This document shows positions 43,790 to 53,191 of a stretch of 64,000 nt of DNA, one piece after another. This DNA comes from Bacteroidales bacterium. Its GTDB lineage: Bacteria; Bacteroidota; Bacteroidia; Bacteroidales; UBA1715. Every line of letters starts with the position of its first letter. Position 1 is the stretch's first letter. Both the position numbers and the translations under genes were made by a program. Location: NCBI GenBank assembly GCA_024409235.1, contig JAKSUA010000001.1, positions 171,067-235,066 on the forward strand. The letters run 5' to 3'. The notes under the pieces were generated by a model that was not told the DNA's origin, did no database searches, and saw nothing but the letters and a program-made list of their open reading frames with translations.

Positions 43790-45186
43790 TATTTCTTTTT
43801 TAAAAGCCACAATTCATCAGACTGATTTTCAACATTGTACTTATCCAATAAAAGATCCACCTCTTTTTGTGGTTCTAACAAAAGCATCCATTCAGTATCA
43901 TAAACTTTTTTATCGTGATAAGTATATATATTTTTCCGCAAACACAAATGAGGAACAAAAATATCGGATGCACATACAGATGCATCTTCAGGTATTTTTT
44001 TCATATATAAATAAGCCTCATTGACATCAAAACGAGGTTGTTCATAGTGTTTTACACTAAAAATCTGAGTATTTTTTCTATTATGCCAATTATGGGAGAA
44101 ACGAGTCGTATATATAAGCGTAAATATTGTACATACAACTTCCAACAAACCTATACCTAACAGATATTGCTCATTTTTAATTTTTGATATAACAACAAAA
44201 CCTGCAATTATAACAATTGGAGCAAATTCCACATTGTAATGAAGAAAAATTCCCCACATTGCAGAATAATCCGTAAGCATTTTTGCTGCAATTACAGGAA
44301 TTAACATAAAAAGATAATTCGGCTTAAGAAAAAGAAATATGCCGCCAGAAAATAAAAAGCACATCCAAAACTCTTGCTTTTGTTGACCATTAAATAATAC
44401 CGTATATATATTTTGAGGATGCATTAGAAAACTCACAATTATTTCTGAAAAGCTATTTCCCCAACGCTTGAATCTAACAAATCCACGCATATTTTCAGAA
44501 TCATTCAACGCTGGCATAACAACAGCTGTAACTATATAAAAATAAAATACAGAAAACACAAAATACAATAGCAAAACAGAAACTGCCTTTTTATCTTTTT
44601 TGTAATCAAACAACAATCCCAAACAAATAAAAGCCATTAGCAAAGACAAGTTTTCTTTTGCTATAACAAACATTAACATTACAAATGTTGAACACCCATA
44701 GCGTCTTTTCTTAAAAGCATAAAAGAACCATGGCAGCAACATAGACGCAACTACATTTGAATGATAGTCGTATGCTAAAGCATGATATATCCCAAAATAA
44801 CACAAGAAAGTTACTGCCGCACATAATGAGATATATTTATTATCACTGTAAAGACCTATCAATTTATATATTCCCAGGCTTCCCAAAAGAACTGAAACAA
44901 TCTGAACAATTAATAATGTGTAAGTTTCACCGAAAATATACAACGGAGCAAATAGAACTAAATATAAATCAAAATGACTGGCAAAACAATTTACTGGTTC
45001 GCTACGATACACTAAACTATCGTTTATAACGCCATGCATAAAATCATAGAGACATTTTGTATATGCTCCAAGATCTAAACTATATGTCCGAAAAAAATAA
45101 TGATTGCAAAACGAAACACTTCCATATATAATGGAAAAGACTAAAAGCAAGAGTGATAAGATTATTTTTGACTTCTTTTCCTGCAT
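43789..45186 (-). CDS. DUF2079 membrane protein
   Basis: 465 residues with about ten membrane helices. DLGAYTKCLYDFMHG (36-50), then ASHFDLYLVLFAPLY, match the DUF2079 family, which is predicted to share the GT-C fold of polyprenyl-phosphate sugar transferases. Its C-terminal soluble tail includes ASDIFVPHL and EVDLLLDKYNVE. It lies 1 bp downstream of porZ and upstream of an acyltransferase, so a role in building a membrane-assembled surface glycan is likely but not shown. Confidence 0.82.
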   Translation of the reverse strand: MQEKKSKIILSLLLLVFSIIYGSVSFCNHYFFRTYSLDLGAYTKCLYDFMHGVINDSLVYRSEPVNCFASHFDLYLVLFAPLYIFGETYTLLIVQIVSVLLGSLGIYKLIGLYSDNKYISLCAAVTFLCYFGIYHALAYDYHSNVVASMLLPWFFYAFKKRRYGCSTFVMLMFVIAKENLSLLMAFICLGLLFDYKKDKKAVSVLLLYFVFSVFYFYIVTAVVMPALNDSENMRGFVRFKRWGNSFSEIIVSFLMHPQNIYTVLFNGQQKQEFWMCFLFSGGIFLFLKPNYLFMLIPVIAAKMLTDYSAMWGIFLHYNVEFAPIVIIAGFVVISKIKNEQYLLGIGLLEVVCTIFTLIYTTRFSHNWHNRKNTQIFSVKHYEQPRFDVNEAYLYMKKIPEDASVCASDIFVPHLCLRKNIYTYHDKKVYDTEWMLLLEPQKEVDLLLDKYNVENQSDELWLLKKK

Positions 45187-45187
45187 A

Positions 45188-47455
45188 TTAATTCACAAAA
45201 AGGATCTTTGTAACTTTCGTAAATTTCCCGGATTCATCAGAAATATATGCAAGATATACTCCTGTTTTCACTCTATCACCGTAATGATTTCTGCCATTCC
45301 AAACAGCTGTTCCACCATTCGATTCGATTGTGCATACAAGATTTCCCGAGACATCCGTGATTTTTATTATTGCATCAGAAACAACTCCTTTAATAAATAT
45401 ATCACCTTCGTACGTTTCGCGAACAGGATTTGGGAACACATACACATTGTTCATAGAAGCATTACCAACAGTTACATCTGCAATGTACGAGACCAAGCCT
45501 TCGTCCGTTGCAATAAAAATTTCACCAGTCTCATGATTTATCTCTATTGCCGTGATTGTATTTGAAGGCAGAGGACTATTTTCCTTAGTAAAATTCAAAA
45601 GCTGCTCTGTTCCATTTTCTGAAATAAGAAAGACTCCCGACTTTTCTGTTCCAATCCATTTTCTATTTGCACCATCAACAGAAATGCAGGTAATCAACTC
45701 AGAATGAAGCAAATATCCAACTTCACCATCAACCTCAATTTTTATACGGGAGATTGTCTGCCGATCTTTAAAAACACGCGACGGAGACGAATGTACCGCA
45801 ATTCCCTGGTTTGTTCCAATCCAAATTGTATGATCAAAATCTTCTGCAAGACACGTTGTACGTCTTGCTATAGTACCTTCATTGTCAACTAAAGGAATTT
45901 GCACCATTCTATCATCAGATTTATCCTCCAACGTATTATTTTCATAATAAGCTACTAACTTTGTTTCGCCAGCAAGCCACTTAATCCCTCTTGAATCCAC
46001 CAATAATTTTTCAAAAGCCATTGTTCCCAATATTTCGATAGGATAACTATACCATTTATTGTCTGGTGTTATTGCAATTAACGGAGATGACGAATAAGAA
46101 TTTAGTATCCAAAGATTTTTCTTCGAATCTTCTCCAATATCACTTACTAAATCTACTGGCGCTGCATAATATTTATAAGTCTGTAAACAAGAATTTTCAT
46201 GATTATAAATAACATCCACATCCCACCATGTAGAGAAATAAGAAGAAACCAAACCGCCAAAAGAACCATACCAGAATTTGTCTGATTTTTTCTGGACGTA
46301 CACGCATCTTGCATTCTGCACATCCCATGTTTTATGAGAATACCAATTCCCAAGATAATCCATATAATCAAACATTGCCCCTTCCCAATTAACTATTTTT
46401 CCCGACGTTGTACATAAACGGGAATCGCGATACTGCATATCAGAAATAGCATTTGACTGAGGTCCCTTCGGACATATCGTTACATAATCTTTATTAAACA
46501 TTCCCATTTTTCCGTCAGCAACGTATGGCTCTGAATCTACAACTACCATATCTTTAAAATCACGCTGGTAATTGTCCTTGCTTGTATCAACCAGGAATGT
46601 CAGTTTTTCTTTTTCATCATACAAACCCGCGGAATACGATGTCACAACAATCAATCCTTTTTTACATTCATGTAAATTTTTCAAAGGATTTTTCAATGTT
46701 TTAAAAACGGAACTTTTTCCGTTCTCTATTTTATAAATCACCTCATCTTCCTCAGAAGATGTCTTTTTATGAGCATAATAAACCGTACCATTCAATGACG
46801 CAACAAAATTTATTGTATCATTTTCATACAAAATCCCTTTACTCTTTCTCCATGCAGCAAAATCTGACATATTGGAGTTTGCAGCTAGAGTTGAATACAC
46901 ACCCTTTGCCGTAGCTGCAAAAACACTATCGCCGCAGATTGTTATTGATTTTGCAGAAACATAACTTCCATCGTCACTTAAAATCGTCGTCGATATAAAA
47001 TTCCGTGAACTCATAGAAAACGTTAACACACCAAATTCAGCGGCAATAAACGCCGTATCGCCCTGCATGATAATTTTATTTATTTTCTTAGAGCCATATA
47101 GATTTTTATTTGCAATAGTTGGAACAGAAACGACCTTTAGCGAAGGATATAACAATATATCCAACATACCATCAGAATATCCTATTAAGAGAGAAGATGT
47201 GGAATCACAAAAAGCCATACACGAAAGTCCTACAGTGCTTAATCCCTGTATTTTAGTAACCTTTTGAATTTCCTTACTTGTCACATTATAGATATACAGT
47301 CCATTTTCCGTAAGTGCAAAAATATTATCATCAACAACTTCCATTTGCATAACATTTCTATATGAAAAATACTCATTCCAAGTTCCTGGAACCTGAGAGA
47401 AGCCTTTCATACAGAAAAAAAGAAGAATAGCTATAATTCTACACCGTAAATTCAT
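45188..47455 (-). CDS. porZ: PorZ-like T9SS protein (double beta-propeller with sorting tail)
   Basis: 755 residues. Signal peptide 1-20, then the characteristic GTWNEYFSYRNVMQMEVVDD opening and two-component-regulator-type propeller blades (NIFALTENGLYIYN, WIGTNQGIAVHSS, FIATDEGLVSY). A C-terminal domain has VYVFPNPVRETY and KTGVYLAYIS, the T9SS tail. PorZ is a surface part of the T9SS attachment complex that presents anionic lipopolysaccharide for coupling to cargo by the sortase PorU. It is first in an operon with glycan-related genes, which suits that job. The ATG follows the promoter box at 47475-47482 by 19 bp. Confidence 0.87.
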   Translation of the reverse strand: MNLRCRIIAILLFFCMKGFSQVPGTWNEYFSYRNVMQMEVVDDNIFALTENGLYIYNVTSKEIQKVTKIQGLSTVGLSCMAFCDSTSSLLIGYSDGMLDILLYPSLKVVSVPTIANKNLYGSKKINKIIMQGDTAFIAAEFGVLTFSMSSRNFISTTILSDDGSYVSAKSITICGDSVFAATAKGVYSTLAANSNMSDFAAWRKSKGILYENDTINFVASLNGTVYYAHKKTSSEEDEVIYKIENGKSSVFKTLKNPLKNLHECKKGLIVVTSYSAGLYDEKEKLTFLVDTSKDNYQRDFKDMVVVDSEPYVADGKMGMFNKDYVTICPKGPQSNAISDMQYRDSRLCTTSGKIVNWEGAMFDYMDYLGNWYSHKTWDVQNARCVYVQKKSDKFWYGSFGGLVSSYFSTWWDVDVIYNHENSCLQTYKYYAAPVDLVSDIGEDSKKNLWILNSYSSSPLIAITPDNKWYSYPIEILGTMAFEKLLVDSRGIKWLAGETKLVAYYENNTLEDKSDDRMVQIPLVDNEGTIARRTTCLAEDFDHTIWIGTNQGIAVHSSPSRVFKDRQTISRIKIEVDGEVGYLLHSELITCISVDGANRKWIGTEKSGVFLISENGTEQLLNFTKENSPLPSNTITAIEINHETGEIFIATDEGLVSYIADVTVGNASMNNVYVFPNPVRETYEGDIFIKGVVSDAIIKITDVSGNLVCTIESNGGTAVWNGRNHYGDRVKTGVYLAYISDESGKFTKVTKILFVN

Positions 47456-47474
47456 ATTCTCGGAAAATTGTAAA

Positions 47475-47482
47475 CAAATGTA
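47475..47482 (-). promoter_or_regulatory. -7 promoter box of the porZ operon
   Basis: TACATTTG on the minus strand matches TAnnTTTG. The genes down to 38450 follow on this strand with gaps of at most 2 bp or overlaps, so it may drive all five. Confidence 0.55.
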
Positions 47483-47526
47483 ACATAATTATATGACTAA
47501 GTCTTACGCAAAAAGAGAAAACAAAA

Positions 47527-48354
47527 TCAGTTTAACAGCTTTTTCTCCCTACTATATTTTCTTAACGAAAATATGCCATAAATAACAAATGGAATACTTA
47601 ACCATTGCCCCATATCAAGCATAAGATTCTGCTCAAACGCAACTTGAGGAAGTTTCAGAAATTCTATGAAAAACCGTGTTCCGAACGTTCCAATAAAAAA
47701 TATTCCAATAATAAAATCATCTGATAGTTTTTGATTTTTCTTAAATGTTCTCATACAATAAACCATAAGAATAATAAACAGAACGAAATAACACAACATT
47801 TCGTATATCTGCGTCGGATGCCGTGGCACAGCTGATTCCACGCCTTTGAGAACATCAAAACTATTTACAAAGACAAATCCCCATGGTAAATCTGTCTCGA
47901 CTCCATAAATTTCGGAATTCATAAGGTTTCCCATACGGAAAAACACAGCGCCCAATGGTGTAACCAACATTGTACGTGACAATATCATTTTATAGGAAAC
48001 GCCTTTTCTTGCAACAAGCAGAAATGCAATAAGAATACCTATTGCGCCTCCATGGCTTGCCATTCCCCCCTCCCAAATATGGAATATTTTTATAGGATTG
48101 CTTATGTAATACATTGGCTCGTAAAACAAACAATGACCTATTCTTGCTCCAACTACACCTCCAACAACAGTTGCGATTGCAGTCTTGTTCATTAACGACT
48201 CAGGGAAGTTCTCTTTTTGAAGAAGAAAATAAGCAACGTAATAAGCAGAAACAAAAGCTAACGCGAACAATATTCCATACCAACGAAGAGCATACGTTTC
48301 CGAAAATTGATGGATATAGGGGGAAACATCCCATATTACGAAAAGCAAGTTCAT
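47527..48354 (-). CDS. lgt: Prolipoprotein diacylglyceryl transferase, copy 1
   Basis: 275 residues with seven membrane helices. Key motifs: LRWYGILFALAF, EGGMASHGGAIG (His101), and FRMGNLMNSEIYG with the Lgt-signature Arg and Asn, then HPTQIYE. The enzyme moves diacylglyceryl from phosphatidylglycerol to the lipobox cysteine, the first step of lipoprotein maturation. It sits 1 bp downstream of a second lgt gene. The two proteins share motifs but are clearly diverged. Length is typical of the family, so this may be the housekeeping copy. Confidence 0.94.
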   Translation of the reverse strand: MNLLFVIWDVSPYIHQFSETYALRWYGILFALAFVSAYYVAYFLLQKENFPESLMNKTAIATVVGGVVGARIGHCLFYEPMYYISNPIKIFHIWEGGMASHGGAIGILIAFLLVARKGVSYKMILSRTMLVTPLGAVFFRMGNLMNSEIYGVETDLPWGFVFVNSFDVLKGVESAVPRHPTQIYEMLCYFVLFIILMVYCMRTFKKNQKLSDDFIIGIFFIGTFGTRFFIEFLKLPQVAFEQNLMLDMGQWLSIPFVIYGIFSLRKYSREKKLLN

Positions 48355-48355
48355 T

Positions 48356-49372
48356 CTAAGAAATCTTTACCTTGTTTTTCTCGCGTATTGCCATGAAAAT
48401 AAAATAAATACCACAAAGAATGAACGGAATACTTAGCCACTGTCCCATATCAAGTGTCATATTTTCCTCAAAATCAACTTGATTGTTTTTTATAAATTCA
48501 AAACAGAATCGTGTGGCAAAAATCATCAAAAAGGCAATAGCACAAATAACATAATCGGAAACAGGCTTGCTGTGCTTCACACGAAGTTGGTAATACGCAA
48601 TGAGAATAGCTCCTGTTGCTAGATACGTCAACGCTTCATAAATTTGAGTAGGATGATTTGTAGTAAGCAGATTTGCGCTTACACAAGCATCTACAAATGG
48701 ATTTATCTGTTCCTGCACCAAGAATTTATTCGACAACAGCACATTACACAAACTTTCAAACGAAACATTGCCCATCGGCAAACAATTTGACAAGAAAGCA
48801 TGTAACGAAGAAAAAGTCTCTGACGAAACAAGCCCCGCCTGTGCCATTATATTACTTAATTCCTCCGCATTAGTATTGATAACTGCATCACGTATGAACA
48901 CAAATCCCCAAGGTAAATTTGTTGCAACACCATAGATTTCGGAATTCATAAGATTTCCCATTCTAACAAAAAATGCCGTAATAGGAACAACAATTGCCGC
49001 ACGCGACATTACCCACAAAAATGTCCTTCCTGATTTTCTTGAAAACCAAAGGAATGCACAAACAAGACCGATAGCTCCGCCATGACTTGCAAGTCCACCT
49101 TCCCACACAAAAAGTATTCTGATTGGATCTTTCAGATATATTGCTGGTTCATAAAACAAACAATGGCCCAAACGAAGACCAATCAGCAGAAGTATAAATG
49201 TTGTAAATGATAAATTATCAACGTCGTTCACGGTTAAATTTTCACGGACAAAGATTTTCTTTAAGCATGAATAAGACAAAAAGAAACCTATGGCAAAAAA
49301 CAACCCATACCAACGAACATGAAAACCGGAAATTATTTCTGGATTAACATTCCAGATTATGTAGTTCAACAT
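48356..49372 (-). CDS. lgt: Prolipoprotein diacylglyceryl transferase, copy 2 with insertion
   Basis: 338 residues. The same Lgt motifs are intact (VRWYGLFFAIGF, EGGLASHGGAIG, VRMGNLMNSEIYG, NHPTQIYE). Between the RMGNLMNSEIYG block and NHPTQIYE it has about 55 extra residues (from AVINTNAEELSNIM to VDACVSANLL), a periplasmic loop where copy 1 has about 10-15. The loop could change substrate choice or bind a partner. Both copies look catalytically complete. The gene lies 3 bp downstream of the SiaC-like gene, in one operon with copy 1. Confidence 0.92.
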   Translation of the reverse strand: MLNYIIWNVNPEIISGFHVRWYGLFFAIGFFLSYSCLKKIFVRENLTVNDVDNLSFTTFILLLIGLRLGHCLFYEPAIYLKDPIRILFVWEGGLASHGGAIGLVCAFLWFSRKSGRTFLWVMSRAAIVVPITAFFVRMGNLMNSEIYGVATNLPWGFVFIRDAVINTNAEELSNIMAQAGLVSSETFSSLHAFLSNCLPMGNVSFESLCNVLLSNKFLVQEQINPFVDACVSANLLTTNHPTQIYEALTYLATGAILIAYYQLRVKHSKPVSDYVICAIAFLMIFATRFCFEFIKNNQVDFEENMTLDMGQWLSIPFILCGIYFIFMAIREKNKVKIS

Positions 49373-49375
49373 AGA

Positions 49376-49750
49376 TTAATATTCTATGAATTTAAAATTT
49401 ACTTTCAGGAACTTAGAATACTGATTACCAGACATAAGCATGTCAAGATCTTCTTTCTCGTAGAACCAATTTATATTCAAATCATGTTTCTCAACATACT
49501 TGTCGATTGTAAGAAAAAGCTTTGCTAATTGTTTCGACGACGAAGTATTGAAATATTCAATTTTAATATCAAAGGTTATCTTTCTACGGTCATTCTCATT
49601 AAGATTTGAGTCAATCCAACTAAGAACCGGAGCATAAAAATCAATGGCATTTTCAGGAAGCGAACGTCCCGATATAGAAAAAACACTTGATTCAGCATTA
49701 AATTCTATTTGTGGAGTATCCTCAGTTCCTTCTATATAATAATTTTCCAT
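49376..49750 (-). CDS. SiaC-like (DUF1987) regulatory protein
   Basis: 124 residues. YYIEGTEDTPQIEFNAESSV and ISGRSLPENAIDFYAPVLSW, then FNTSSSKQLAKLF, match the SiaC/DUF1987 family. SiaC of Pseudomonas is phosphorylated on a Thr in the segment equivalent to YFNTSSSK and binds a diguanylate cyclase; the SiaA phosphatase and SiaB kinase that control it are absent here. It heads an operon with two lgt genes, an unexpected pairing. Its role in Bacteroidetes is unknown. Confidence 0.82.
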   Translation of the reverse strand: MENYYIEGTEDTPQIEFNAESSVFSISGRSLPENAIDFYAPVLSWIDSNLNENDRRKITFDIKIEYFNTSSSKQLAKLFLTIDKYVEKHDLNINWFYEKEDLDMLMSGNQYSKFLKVNFKFIEY

Positions 49751-49797
49751 ACGTCTCTGTTTAAAATGAAGCTTACCGCTCCTTAAAATGACAACTA

Positions 49798-49805
49798 CAA
49801 ATGTA
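49798..49805 (-). promoter_or_regulatory. -7 promoter box of the siaC-lgt-lgt operon
   Basis: TACATTTG on the minus strand matches TAnnTTTG; the predicted leader is about 45 nt. Confidence 0.5.
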
Positions 49806-49865
49806 ATGATTAAATTTATTTCGTATATCTCTTTGACAAAAAAGATTTTACGAAAGCGAATGTGT

Positions 49866-51308
49866 TTATCCTACACTACCCTCCATAGAAAGTGCTATCA
49901 ACTTATGAGCTTCCACAGCAAATTCCATTGGAAGATGCGTAAGTACTTCTTTAGCAAAACCATTCACAATCAAGCTCATTGCGCTTTCGGTAGAAATTCC
50001 ACGTTGATTGCAATAGAAAATCTGGTCATCAGCTATTTTCGAAGTGGTTGCTTCGTGTTCCACTGTTGCCGTATTGTTCTGGATATCAATCACAGGAAAT
50101 GTGTGGGCTCCACATTTTGAACCGATTAAAAGGGAATCACATTGAGAGAAATTGTGTGCATTTTCCGCAGTTTTATTCATTTTCACTAAGCCACGGTAAG
50201 AATTACTGCTTTCTCCCAAAGAAATACCTTTAGAAATAATTGTACTTTTTGTGTTTTTACCAATATGAATCATCTTTGTTCCGGTATCGGCCTGCTGATG
50301 ATTACGTGTTACGGCAACGGAATAGAATTCCGAAACAGAATTATCACCTTTCAAAATTGTACTTGGATATTTCCATGTAATTGCGGATCCTGTCTCGACC
50401 TGAGTCCACGAAATCTTTGAATTATTTCCTTTACAAAGACCTCTTTTTGTCACAAAATTGTAAATTCCTCCTTTACCGTCTTTATCGCCGGCATACCAGT
50501 TCTGCACTGTAGAATATTTTATTTCTGAATTTTCGTGAGCAACCAATTCCACCACAGCTGCATGAAGCTGATTTTCATCACGCATAGGTGCTGTACAACC
50601 TTCCAGATAACTTACATAAGCATCATCGTCAGCAATAATAAGAGTTCTCTCAAACTGACCTGTTTTCGATGCATTTATACGGAAATACGTTGACAATTCC
50701 ACCGGGCAACGAACACCTTTAGGAATATATACAAACGAGCCGTCACTAAAAACCGCAGCGTTTAATGCAGCATAATAGTTATCCGTATATGGGACAACCG
50801 AACCAAGATATTTTTTCACCAATTCCGGATGTTCTTTTGCCGCTTCACTAAAAGAGCAGAAAATAATGCCCTTTGCATTCAACTGATCGCGGAACTGCGT
50901 ATGAACCGAAACACTGTCAAACACTGCATCTACAGCAACGCCTGACAACATTTTTTGTTCTTCCAGAGGAATTCCTAATTTATTAAATGTTTCTACAATT
51001 TCAGGATCAACCTCATCGAGAGATTCATATTTTGCCTTATCCTTTGGTTGTGCGTAATAACTAATGCCCTGAAAATCTGGAATTTCAAAATTTAAATGTC
51101 CCCAATTAGGATGTTCCAACGTTATCCAATGGCGATATGCCTTCAAACGATATTCCAAAAGCCAATTTGGTTCATTTTTTATGGCAGAAATACGATGGAT
51201 AATGTCCTCACTCAAGCCAGGAGGAAAGATGTCGGTTTCAACATTCGAGGTAAATCCGTATTTATATTCTTCGGATTCTAAATTGTCAAGAACGTCTTTG
51301 TCTGCCAT
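49866..51308 (-). CDS. sufB: Fe-S cluster assembly protein SufB
   Basis: 480 residues, the standard SufB length. Conserved stretches include [56 protein letters not shown] and the C-terminal [22 protein letters not shown] (quoted here only in part by function) with the Cys and His used in scaffolding. SufB is the core of the SufBC2D complex that builds Fe-S clusters. The usual sufC, sufD and sufS do not follow; the next gene downstream is siaC behind its own promoter. It is instead 2 bp after ftsE, in a two-gene operon. Confidence 0.95.
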   Translation of the reverse strand: MADKDVLDNLESEEYKYGFTSNVETDIFPPGLSEDIIHRISAIKNEPNWLLEYRLKAYRHWITLEHPNWGHLNFEIPDFQGISYYAQPKDKAKYESLDEVDPEIVETFNKLGIPLEEQKMLSGVAVDAVFDSVSVHTQFRDQLNAKGIIFCSFSEAAKEHPELVKKYLGSVVPYTDNYYAALNAAVFSDGSFVYIPKGVRCPVELSTYFRINASKTGQFERTLIIADDDAYVSYLEGCTAPMRDENQLHAAVVELVAHENSEIKYSTVQNWYAGDKDGKGGIYNFVTKRGLCKGNNSKISWTQVETGSAITWKYPSTILKGDNSVSEFYSVAVTRNHQQADTGTKMIHIGKNTKSTIISKGISLGESSNSYRGLVKMNKTAENAHNFSQCDSLLIGSKCGAHTFPVIDIQNNTATVEHEATTSKIADDQIFYCNQRGISTESAMSLIVNGFAKEVLTHLPMEFAVEAHKLIALSMEGSVG

Positions 51309-51310
51309 CT

Positions 51311-52021
51311 CTATTGCATTAATGTTTCAAAATCAATTGTAGTATCCTTTTGCGCAGTTTCTGTTATTGTTCCATCCGCACATTGCAATGTACGTGTTGG
51401 ATATTTGTTTACCATCTGCGTATTGTGGGTAATCAAAAATATAGAGCATCCGTTTTTTGCAATAGAATGAAATAACTGGAAAATTTCATCAGAAGTTTCT
51501 GGGTCAAGATTTCCTGTTGGTTCATCCGCCAAAATTATTTCCGGATCGTTTAGTAATGCTCGAGCTATTGCAACTCTCTGTTGCTCGCCACCAGAAAGTT
51601 GATGAGGCATTTGACTTTCCTTGTCCGCAAGCCCAACTTGAGTTAAAACCTCAACTATACGTGCTTTTATCTGTGCTGATTTTGTCCATCCTGTTGCCTT
51701 TAGTACAAACAACAAATTGTCATGAACATTTCTATCTGGCAACAACTGAAAATCCTGAAATACAACAGATACTTTTCTACGTAGATATGGGATTTTTTTC
51801 GTCTTTAATTTAGTCAAATCATAATCGGCGATAAAACCTTCACCGTCCAACAATGGAATTTCTGCAAACATAGTCTTCAGCAAGCTTGATTTTCCTGCTG
51901 CTGTTTTTCCTATCAGATATACAATTTCTCCTTCGCCGACCGAAAACGAAACATCTGTCAAAATCGGACTTTGTTTTGTATATCCTATACTTGCGTGGTC
52001 AAAATAAATTTTGTTTGCCAT
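51311..52021 (-). CDS. ftsE: Cell-division ABC ATPase FtsE-like
   Basis: 236 residues. Walker [25 protein letters not shown] after it, signature [16 protein letters not shown] and Walker [14 protein letters not shown] follow FtsE rather than LolD ([10 protein letters not shown] is the FtsE Q-loop). FtsEX activates septal peptidoglycan hydrolases. FtsX is not adjacent, which is common in Bacteroidetes. The unusual downstream neighbour is sufB. SufC is excluded because its motifs differ. Confidence 0.88.
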   Translation of the reverse strand: MANKIYFDHASIGYTKQSPILTDVSFSVGEGEIVYLIGKTAAGKSSLLKTMFAEIPLLDGEGFIADYDLTKLKTKKIPYLRRKVSVVFQDFQLLPDRNVHDNLLFVLKATGWTKSAQIKARIVEVLTQVGLADKESQMPHQLSGGEQQRVAIARALLNDPEIILADEPTGNLDPETSDEIFQLFHSIAKNGCSIFLITHNTQMVNKYPTRTLQCADGTITETAQKDTTIDFETLMQ

Positions 52022-52041
52022 TGTTGTTGTTATTTGATATG

Positions 52042-52049
52042 CAAATATA
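52042..52049 (-). promoter_or_regulatory. -7 promoter box of ftsE-sufB
   Basis: TATATTTG on the minus strand matches TAnnTTTG, with a leader of about 17 nt to the ftsE ATG. Confidence 0.55.
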
Positions 52050-52078
52050 CAATTTGTTATTTAAAGAATAATGTTTCT

Positions 52079-53128
52079 TTATGCTTCTGATTTTGTATAA
52101 ATTGTTTGTGTTGGGAAAGCGAATTCCAAACCATTTTCGTTGAATCTACGAAGTATTTCCATATTCACATCGGACTGTGTTTGAAAATAGTCGCCGGTTT
52201 TCTTAATGTAATACACAAAAAGTATCTGCAAAGAAAAATCTCCATACTCCATAAATGTTGCACCTGTTGTTTCTTCGATTTCAGGTATTTTACTTGGAAT
52301 GTCCTTTAACAATTTCATTGCAAGTTCCATTTTTTCTGGCGTAGTATCGTAGGTTAGCCCTAGGGTTACTTTTATTTTTGTTGACGGTTCTGAATTCACA
52401 TTCTCAATGGCGTTGTCAACAACCTGGGAGTTCGGAATTGTCACGATTCTTCCATCAAGCGTTCTCACACGCAAGCTACGTAAACCTATTGTCAGCACAA
52501 ATCCATCTATTCCTGCGAAACGGATTCTTTCGCCAATATTAAACGGATGGTCGAAAAACAACATAAATCCGCCAAGAAGGTTTTTCAACGTATCCTGTGC
52601 AGCCAAAGCAACGGCAACACCACCAATTCCAAGTCCAGCGATAAGTGTACCGATTTCGATGCCAACATTGTGCATGGCAACCAAAATACCCAAAGACCAT
52701 ATCAAATATTTTGATGCTTGCTGCAAGATTTCTACCGTGCTGTCATTCAATCTTGAGCCGTCACGTTTTGAAAGATTATTAAAAACATTCTGAAGAATAC
52801 CGCTAAACAAACGGGAAAAAGCCCATGTGAAATTTATCACAATAAGGATTGTATAAATTTTCCCTATAGAATCCTGTACTTCTGGCGTAGTGTTCAGGCG
52901 CTTGATTGCATACCAAATAGACGCAATTACCGCGGCAAACATAAATGGAGCACGGAATTTGTCAACGAGCAAATCATCTAATGTCGATTCTGTTTTTGCG
53001 GCAAGCCTTCCAAAAACTTTGGTGAAAATCAAATAAATTACTTTCGCCAAAAAGAAACCTGCAATGATTATTCCTAACGAGATTAAAATATCAAGTAATG
53101 TGTTGTTCCAAATATAAATATCTTTCAT
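52079..53128 (-). CDS. Small-conductance mechanosensitive channel, MscS family
   Basis: 349 residues with four predicted membrane helices. The last (IEIGTLIAGLGIGGVAVALAAQDTLKN in outline, about 160-186) is the glycine/alanine-rich pore helix, followed by the beta domain (FNIGERIRFAGIDGFVLTIGLRSLRVRTLDGR in outline). The channel opens under membrane tension to release solutes in osmotic downshock. It stands alone. No convincing promoter box is visible directly upstream. Confidence 0.92.
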   Translation of the reverse strand: MKDIYIWNNTLLDILISLGIIIAGFFLAKVIYLIFTKVFGRLAAKTESTLDDLLVDKFRAPFMFAAVIASIWYAIKRLNTTPEVQDSIGKIYTILIVINFTWAFSRLFSGILQNVFNNLSKRDGSRLNDSTVEILQQASKYLIWSLGILVAMHNVGIEIGTLIAGLGIGGVAVALAAQDTLKNLLGGFMLFFDHPFNIGERIRFAGIDGFVLTIGLRSLRVRTLDGRIVTIPNSQVVDNAIENVNSEPSTKIKVTLGLTYDTTPEKMELAMKLLKDIPSKIPEIEETTGATFMEYGDFSLQILFVYYIKKTGDYFQTQSDVNMEILRRFNENGLEFAFPTQTIYTKSEA

Positions 53129-53191
53129 CTTTGTTTGTTTTTGTGCAAAAAAACGATTTTTTGCCGACTAAAAGTTTATTTTTTTTAATAA

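Noticed and set aside
51311..52021. The ABC ATPase next to sufB as SufC.
   Set aside because: Its Walker and Q-loop motifs ([20 protein letters not shown]) are of the FtsE/LolD type, not SufC.
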